A DNA stretch of 64,000 bases from Conchocele bisecta (lineage: Eukaryota; Mollusca; Bivalvia; Lucinida; Thyasiridae): positions 122,750,569-122,814,568 of the forward strand of contig CM055266.1 in NCBI GenBank assembly GCA_029237695.1. Direction: 5' to 3'. Within the stretch, counting starts at the first letter, position 1, and the number at the start of each line of letters is the position of its first letter. The position numbers and the translations under genes are program-made. Below the pieces are notes generated by a model. It saw nothing but the letters and a program-made list of their open reading frames with translations. It did no database searches and was not told the origin of the DNA. Positions 39,701 to 48,700 of the stretch are shown piece by piece.

Positions 39701-42700
39701 GTCACGAAGTAAAGTGTGTTGAGATTTGAAAAGCAATTTTCGTTATTTTGGCTATTTTTTCGCTCATATTTTGATGAGCGAAGAATATTTATGGGAAAAG
39801 AAACAATAAAGACTGGTTTTGAGTGTACAATTTGTTACTTTTATTGATCAATTCGGGGTTTTATTGTGTTTAGTGAGGAATACAATTCGCAATTGCTAGA
39901 CGCTTTCAAAATGTGTCTTCATTGGACGCGAGGCGCCGGAGGGGAATCGCAATTTCTCTATGTCTGACGGCCTTGGCAGGTCATATAATATATATGACCA
40001 GGCAAGCTAGCCAATCAAAACTTTAAAGCCAAGAAACTTATCTACGGTTTGACAAAAATTTATATTGCCAACTTTACAGGTGCTTCATACATTTAATGGC
40101 AAACAGTGTAGATATGTCATGTGTTAATTTAATAAATATCAATCATATGCACAAATTACGTTTGTAATTCTTTCTCAGAAATTATCTTGATTGCAAGTTT
40201 TGGGGAAATTGCCTTTCTTGTGAATGGCAGAGGACAAATATATTTCACTTGTCATAGAAGAGCACAACAGTGAACAGGCACAGGGCTCCAGATAAGGAAT
40301 TAGTAATTGAGTATTGTCACTCCATCATTTCTGAAGCAACTGGGTATTTAAACAATTTAATTGGGTAAAATAAAATACAATCAAACTTCTGTTTACACAG
40401 ACAGTAATTATTGAATAGTTTGCTTCTAAATGAAAACAAGTCTTGGCATATCATTAGAATTGTCTCCTTGGAGACAATTCTAATGAAATACGAAGATGTG
40501 TTTTCAAGAAAAATATGCTATATTTGTAGTCTGTTTATTATAGCACAAATATTTCATTGCTTTCTGATACTCACTACTTCTGATTTCAATTGGGTTTTTG
40601 GCAATTTTAATTGGGTATGCACCTTATCTGGAGTTCTCTGTCGCTACTAGGTCTTATTGTTGGTAAATTTTGGATGGCGTAGATTTTTCAATATGTTTTA
40701 TATTTGAAAATTCTTACCTTCTTATCTTTAGTATGTTCACAAAAGTTTTCCTTGAGTTCTGAAACACAATATGGTAATAAAATATAATTAATATATAGAT
40801 GATTTTGCATGTCATTGCGTGCCGATTTAATATGATATTTATTAAACAAGTTCAGTGATTTCATAAGAAACAAGCCTATGCCAAGTTTTACATGAAATCA
40901 GTTAACAAGGTGCATACATGTACTCGCACACTATCAGGAGCACCGACTAAATTTCACATTCTAATAATTCCAATTCCAACATATAGTGATGCGTAACTGC
41001 ACATTGGCTGATGCACCTAACTAGCCAAAATGACAGAATTGCATTACAGCATCCTGAGACTACGAAGCGCAGATGTGACAAAAGCTAGCGGAAAATTAGC
41101 ATAAGGATCAACAACAGCAGAACCAAAATGAGACAATCACAATGGCCATACATCAAAATGGCCATAGCTGCGAACAGTAACACTTGCAATCTACTCCCGT
41201 ACTAGTTGCGAACGGTAACTCTTGCAACTACTCCCATACCGTCCATAGCTAGTTACAATTCCACTCATAGGATTCCTCTGCAGAATAGCAAATAAGATCT
41301 GATTCACACGTAATTTAGATATTTTCCATCTGAAAAAAATATAAGTATTGTAAAAGTAATACAAACTAATAATTCTGAAACAATATTTACCATTGCAGCA
41401 GGTTTAGAAAATTTGTTGGCCTTTACAGAAAATGGACCCCATCATAACTTTTACATGTTAAATTTGGCAGCCACTGACTGGATCACTTGTTGATTCGAGC
41501 TTAAATTTACATTATCAGGTCATCTACATATGTAAATTTATGTTATACGTTGTATAAGGGGTATGACTAAAATAAGAAAAGGGCCCTTTTCTGTCCTTTT
41601 CTAAGAAAAGGACAGAAAAGGACTTCGTGCCTAAGAAAAGGGCCTATAAAAACCACATTAATGGTTCAAATGAGTGTAAAACAATGTTTATATATGTATA
41701 ACGATATTTTATTGAGGTACCCATAAAATAAAACCCATATCATGAAGAATAAAGATGTTGTGCCATTTGAAGTAATCTCGACTCAAAACGTGTATTGAAC
41801 TATATAAAATGGCGGACAGAAAAGGACTTCGTGTCTAAGAAAAGGGCCTATAAAAACCACATTAATGGTTCAAATGAGTGTAAAACAATGTTTATATATG
41901 TATAACGATATTTTATTGAGGTACCCATAAAATAAAACCAATAACTTGTAGAAGAAAGATGTTGTGCCATTTGAAGTAATCTCGACTCGAACCGTGTATT
42001 GAAATATTTAAAATGGCGGACAGAAAAGGACTTCGTGTCTAAGAAAAGGGCCTATAAAAACCACATTAAAGGTTCAAATGAGAGTAAAACAATTTTTTAT
42101 ATGTGTAATGATATTATATTGATGTACCAATAAAAATCCAGGGTACGTGCGGAATTATATTCCGATTCCACATGTACTCTGAAATTTATATTTCAGACAG
42201 AAAAGGATGTCTGTCTTAAGAAAAGGGCCTATATAAACTCTGTGTAGAGGTCTATTCCAACTCGCTGGCCCGGCCTTAAATAACCTTAGCTGTTGATAGG
42301 CTGTTAAACACCAATAATCATTTGGAAACCAATGTAGTACTATAAGAAATGGACTGAAAAACTTACATAAAAGGACTTGTGTGATAAGAAAAGGCCCTAT
42401 ATAAACTCTGTTTGGAGGTTTATTCCAACCCGCTGGCCCGGCCTTAAATAGGCTGTTAAACACCAATAATCATTTGGAAAACAATGTATTGCTATAAGAT
42501 ATTGCTATATAATGCACCGTTGGCACTAATTTGAAGCTTTAATGTTGTTTTTATAGGCCCTTTTCTTAGGCACAAAGTCCTTTTCTGTCCGCCATTTTAA
42601 ATATTTCAATAGACAATACACGGTTTCAGTAGAGATTGCTTCAAATGGCCCAACATCTTTATTCTTCATGATATGGGTTTTATTTTATGGGTACCTCAAT

Positions 42701-45700
42701 AAAATATCGTTACACATATATAAACATTGTTTTACACTCATTTGAACCGTTAGTGTGGTTTTTATAGGCCCTTTTCTTAGACACGAGGTACATTTATGTC
42801 CGCCATTTTGTATAGTTCAATACACGTTTTGAGTCGAGATTACTTCAAATGGCACAACAGCTTTATTCTTCATATTGGTTTTATTTTATGGGTACCTCAA
42901 TAAAATATCGTCATACATATATAAACATTGTTTTACAGTCATTTGAACCGTTAATGTGGTTTTTATAGGCCCTTTTCTTAGGCACGAAGTCCTTTTCTGT
43001 CCTTTTCTTAGAAAAGGACAGAAAAGGGCCCCTTTTCTTATTTTAGTCATACCGTTATATAAGTACTTGAATATGTTATTTTCATAATTATTAACGCTCA
43101 TTTCAGTTAAAAAATATAGAATATCTTTCACAATTAACTGCTAAACTGCGAATCAGATCCGATTCAATAGTCTGCAGAGGAATCCTAGGAGTGGAATCGT
43201 AACTGTAGACGGTACGGGAGTAGATTGCAAGAGTTACTCAACTTACTGTCATTTCAGCTATTTCTGTGCATCGGCTAATACGCAATTCACGTCAAATTTA
43301 GCCATGCGTACGGCATAATATACTATGTGGATTTTGGAATAAACAAGCTGATTAATTGCTACACAGTGGCACAATTTTATCACATTCCGATAGTTTGGTA
43401 AAATGTTATTCCGAATATAGTCAAAATGTGTAAAATCCTCAGACCGGCCTGCTGATGGAATAGCTGTCTTATTTACTAAATTAACTGTTAAACGAAGAAA
43501 CTAACCTGCCATGATGTCACTGGATAGTTCTGCTTCAAGTTTAATACCAATTTTGCTATGCTGATCCAGTATGCTGCTCGCCATTTTGTATACACTACCA
43601 GATGTGTAGCATTAGCCGAAACAAATGTGACGTTGCAAACACGCATGTGATGTCATACATCACACAATTTACGTCACTTACTGACGTCAGAACATTTTAC
43701 CTGCAAATACGTCTTTGAACTGCGTTGAATATTCAGGAAAGTTTGACTGAATATGGAGATAATAATGCCATATAAATTTGTTTGGAAAGCCTTAGGTGCG
43801 CAGAATTAGCCAACACCATTGTACCGTCGCAACTACTCCCGTACCGTCCGTCTATGGACGGTACCGGAGTAGATTGCAAGAGCTACTGTTCGCAACTATT
43901 GAACTAAACTGGTCAGTAAGGTAATATCTCGATTCGCCACAATCACGATTCGCCACAGAGTAAACACGATTCGCCACAGTTAAAACACGATTCGCCACAC
44001 GATTCGCCACAGTTTAAACACGATTCGCCACAGTATAATTTTCAAATATAATATCTTGATTGCAATTAATTTTTCGGGAATAGTTATGTTTTATTAGGTT
44101 ATTCCTTACAAGAATCAACAAATTTTACACCTTACTTTTAAAATTAGTCAATTATGGCTACTGCGGCAATCAGTCTTTGATAACAATTAATTGGTGGTCA
44201 TTGGTCATCACCATTAATTCACGTTCATTATTTGTTTGTGTTTGTGCTAATCGCCGAGAAATGTCTTTAATCAGATACAAATTGGTTTGGTGCCGTTAAT
44301 CAAATGATCAATTTAATGAGACTGGTTAACACATTTAATCGTTTGATTGTAATTAATGAAATGATTGAGCAATATATGACACGTAGCTGTTTAATATAAA
44401 TACGTGGATGTTCAAAGTTATATATCATATTCAAAATGCATCTAAAAGTGACTAGGTCAAGATGCCGGCTCCTCCGTGTATCTTCTGTTTGAGAAGAATC
44501 TATAAGAATTCTCGAGCTGTGACATGCGACAACTGCCAGAGATGGCATCACATAAAATGCGGAAACACAGGTAAATTAATGCACTAAAATAGCGTGAATG
44601 TCAAGTCATATTCTTCATAGTACTAGTCTGCAAACAATTTTGATAGCATGTTTTATAAACATATTTAGCAAAATATATTCTGGAAATATTGGAAAGTCAT
44701 ATTCTTCATAATACTATTATTTTACACTTTTTTTTCAATAAAATAAATTGTGTTATATATTTTCCTCAGGTATCTCTGTCCAGGAATATGAAGACGCCGT
44801 CAATGAGTGAGTGAGTGAGTGAATAGGGTTTAACGTCCGCTTTTCTGACATAGAGGTACAAGCCTCAGGGAGTCTACACGCAGACGGGTCAACGGGGTCG
44901 TGTCCCGTATCCACCTGTCCGAGGGGGTAAATCCCAACTTCAGAACTCAATATTTACAATCAAAATATATATTCAGTCCTGAAATTAGAACAACCTGATC
45001 TGGTGCCAGGCCCTCGCCACACCAGCATCATTTATCCCATCCCCTAAAAGTAATAGGATTAGCGCTAATCTTACTTTTATATATGGGGCATAGCCCGACT
45101 CAACTCTCACATACAAGAAAGCCAAAAATGTACATGAGGGCCAAATCCGGTATAGTGGGTTCCGGAAAGTATGAACCCAATCGTTAAGCCAGTTTAGTCG
45201 CCTTTTACGACGAGCAATGGCTACTGCAGCACTATTCTCAGGATCAGTTGATCCCGCCCCGGTGCCTGCACGGGGCTGCCGTCAATGAACGTCGTGACCT
45301 ACAGTTCACCTGTCTGGGGTGTCGACCGGAAGAACCAGTACCGATGGATACGGACGCCGACGACCATTCGGTGGAGCAAGACCCCACACTCGACTACAGT
45401 GACCTGGCGCTACCAGTTACAGAATCTACTAGAATTTCATTTGCCTCCGCTATCCTACAAGACGAAACAGAAGACGACATCTCCGACATCTCTGTCGACG
45501 AATTACATACATTCAACGCGCCCAGTCCACAACGGCTAGAAGAATCGATCCTAGACACTTCCGTCAACAACACATCTACATTTGACGTTTCGCGACACAG
45601 TCTGCAACGGCCGGAAGAAACGACTGTAGACACTTCCGTCGACAACACACTTACATTTGACGTTTCGCGACCGGAACGATCCATGGTAGTGGAAGAACCA

Positions 45701-48700
45701 GAAACATCTCTAGCAGACGAAACTGTGACGGACGTTCCACCTAGCGCAGCCGTAACATATGAAATAATCGAGAAAGGGACGGAACGTGGTAAACCCAAAC
45801 TTGTGTCGTCGGATGGGTACGCCTATGTCATCAACAGGAAGTTTCCCTCCGGCACTGTGGACTGGCGCTGTAGTGTAAGACGGAAAGACCTCGTCTGTTC
45901 GGCTACTGTTAAGCAGACAGGGGAATCCTTCAATCCATCCAGTCGTGAACACAGCCATACAGCTAAACCGGGGCTGATAGTGTCAGTTCATGTAAAACAA
46001 GAATACCGTGGAATCAAATGTCTCGCCTTGTCCCGCCGCCTTGACCTCGAGCCTGGGCCAGAAAGCAATTTTCACTGGCCCGAACATATTATACAATTAT
46101 TGACTAGTGAGCCATAGAATATCAGATTATATTCTATGGCTCACTAGTCAATAATTGTTTTAATATATGATACTAGTCGGTATATAGCACTTACAGCATT
46201 ATGCTACTAGACAACAAGAAACGAGGCAAAGCCACGAAGGCCAGGTTTTTTCCAAGCATAGACACTTGGATAACATAATTATACCCACTTTTTGTAGACT
46301 AGATGGCCGTGGCCTGCATGTCGCGCCTTGGGGCGAGGCATGGACACTAACAAAAATAGATATAGTAGATGGAAAAACTTTAACAAAAAAACTTTAACCA
46401 GACACACGGACGGACGTATGCCAAAATTCTGACGATATCGCGCTTTCCGCAAGCAGGTGTGACAATGATGATAAACACCCATGTGAAGAATCAAGGTATT
46501 GGGTGAAGCAGTGTTTGCAGAGATATAGTACACGAAAAAACTTTAACAACAAAATTCAAAGTAACTTGACCTTGACATTGGGCACAGGATCGCGCTTTCC
46601 GCAAGCAGGTGCGACAATGATGATAAACACCCATGTGAAGTATCAAGGTATTGGGTGAAGCAGTTGCAGAGATATAGTACACGAAAAAACTTTAACAACA
46701 AAATTCAAAGTAATTTGACCTTGACATTGGGCACAGGATCGCGCTTTCCGCAAGCAGGTGCGACAATGATGATAAACACCATGTGAGTATCAAGGTATTG
46801 GGTGAAGCAGTTGCAGAGATCTAGTACACGAAAAAACTTTAACAAAAAAATTCAAAGTAATTTGACTTGACATTGGGCACAGGATCGCGCTTTCCGCAAG
46901 CAGGTGCGACAATGATGATAAACACCCATGTGAAGTATCAAGGTATGGGTGAAGCAGTTGCAGAGATAGTACGAAAAAACTTTAACAAAAAAATTCAAAG
47001 TAATTTGACCTTGACATTGGGCACAGGATCTCGCGCTTTCCGCAAGCAGGTGCGAAATGATGATGATAAACACTCATGTGAAGTATCAAGGTATTGGGTG
47101 AAGCAGTGCAGAGATATAGTACACGAAAAAACTTTAACAAAAAAATTCAAAGTAATTTGACCTTGGACATTGGCACAGGATCGCGCTTTCCGCAAGCAGG
47201 TGCGACAATGTATGATAAACACCCATGTGAAGTATCTAGGTATTGGGTGAAAGCAGTTGCAGAGATATAGTACAACGAAAAAACATTTAACAAAAAAATT
47301 CAAAGCAATTTGACCTTGACATTGGGCACAGGGGCCGCACGGTTGGGGGTTAGAATGAAAATATGGATGATGATAAACACCCATGTGAAGTTTCAAGGTA
47401 ATGGGCGAAGCAGTTGCAAGAGATTTATAGTATAACGAAAAAGGTTTTAAACCAAAAAACTCTAACCAGACGTACGTTAAAAGTTAACGTTGAAAATGGC
47501 TAAGTCAATTACGTAGAAATAATAGGTGAAGGTAAAAAAATGGTCACATGTTGGATAGTTGTATGTGGTAGGCACCCCTTGGTTATGAAGCTGTGAAAGT
47601 TTGGTGGTCCTAGGTGGTACAGTACCAAAGAAATGGACTTAAACACGAAAACTTAACATTGTAAACGCGAAAACTTAACATTGTAAATGGCCAAGTCGAC
47701 TACGCGGAAAAAATGGGTCAAGTTAAAAAAAAAGTAACATGTTGGATAGTGATATGTGGTGGGCACCCCTTGATTATGAAGCTGCGAAAGTTTGGTGGTC
47801 CTAGGTGGTACAGTAACAAAGAAATGGACTCAAACACGAAAACTTAACATTGATTGTGGACGCCGCCAGCGCCCGCCCGGCTTTCGCCAATCCAATAGCC
47901 TGGATTTTTTTTCAAAAAACCTGGCTAAAAATTAACAAAAAAATAATGCTCGCTACTGGAGCCCAGAATTGTTATAATAGTCCTATATGTATCTACATAT
48001 CATATCTGCACAGGTCCACATATTGCCACAATATTGTCAACACAGTTTACGGAAATGTAATACCCAGGTATAATAATGTACCTGTATAAATTAGCTGTAA
48101 TAATTTAGCTGGATATTTAGTGGTCAAGCTGGAAATTTGCACATGCTTGCACGTGCAGAAGTGTTCAACTGGAGAAGGCTATTGTTCTCTCTACAGGTAA
48201 GGTGTACAGAGCGCACGAGAAAACGGGTCTTCATGCATTAATGTTCAGTTTGTAGCATAGAAAGAAATAGAGTTTGAGCTTGACCCTGGAGCCCGGATTT
48301 TTTTTTAATAGTCCTATATTCATCTACATATCATAGTAAAGGTATGTATAAAGTTTGATGACTGTAGCTGATAAGGTGTTGAAGTAATGACCGTAACACG
48401 AAAACTTAACATTGAATGATGACGACGACGCCGACGACTCCGGAAAAGCAAAACCTATGTCTCGCTTTCCGCTTCGCGGGCGAGACGAAAACTGGTGAAA
48501 AAGCAAGCGTCTACCGACATCTTCGAAACATCCCCAGTCATAATAAGGAACGTCACAGACACCCTCCAGGACGCCAGTCAACCAGAGGCATCCCGACCAA
48601 CAGTTCATGCGCTCCATCAGATAGCCAGTCGCGCACGTATAGGTCTCCGCCCTGACGATCCGACAGATCTTGATTATGAGATCGACAAGGACTATCTCAC

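Noticed and set aside
43506..43594. The 43.5-kb exon as internal exon 2 between exon 1 and exon 3
   Set aside because: The acceptor at 43595-43596 after a phase 1 donor shifts the frame; the only in-frame routes need a poor donor (TTTG|gttatt) or an AG inside the exon with no pyrimidine tract. Exon 1 joins exon 3 perfectly without it.
43670..43690. 19-base micro-exon flanked by tatttgcag and gtaagtga on the minus strand
   Set aside because: Splice signals look good, but it puts an in-frame TGA after exon 1. It could only be 5' untranslated sequence of the alternative transcript.
45394..45798. 134-codon minus-strand frame
   Set aside because: Antisense shadow of the MULE FLYWCH/linker exon.
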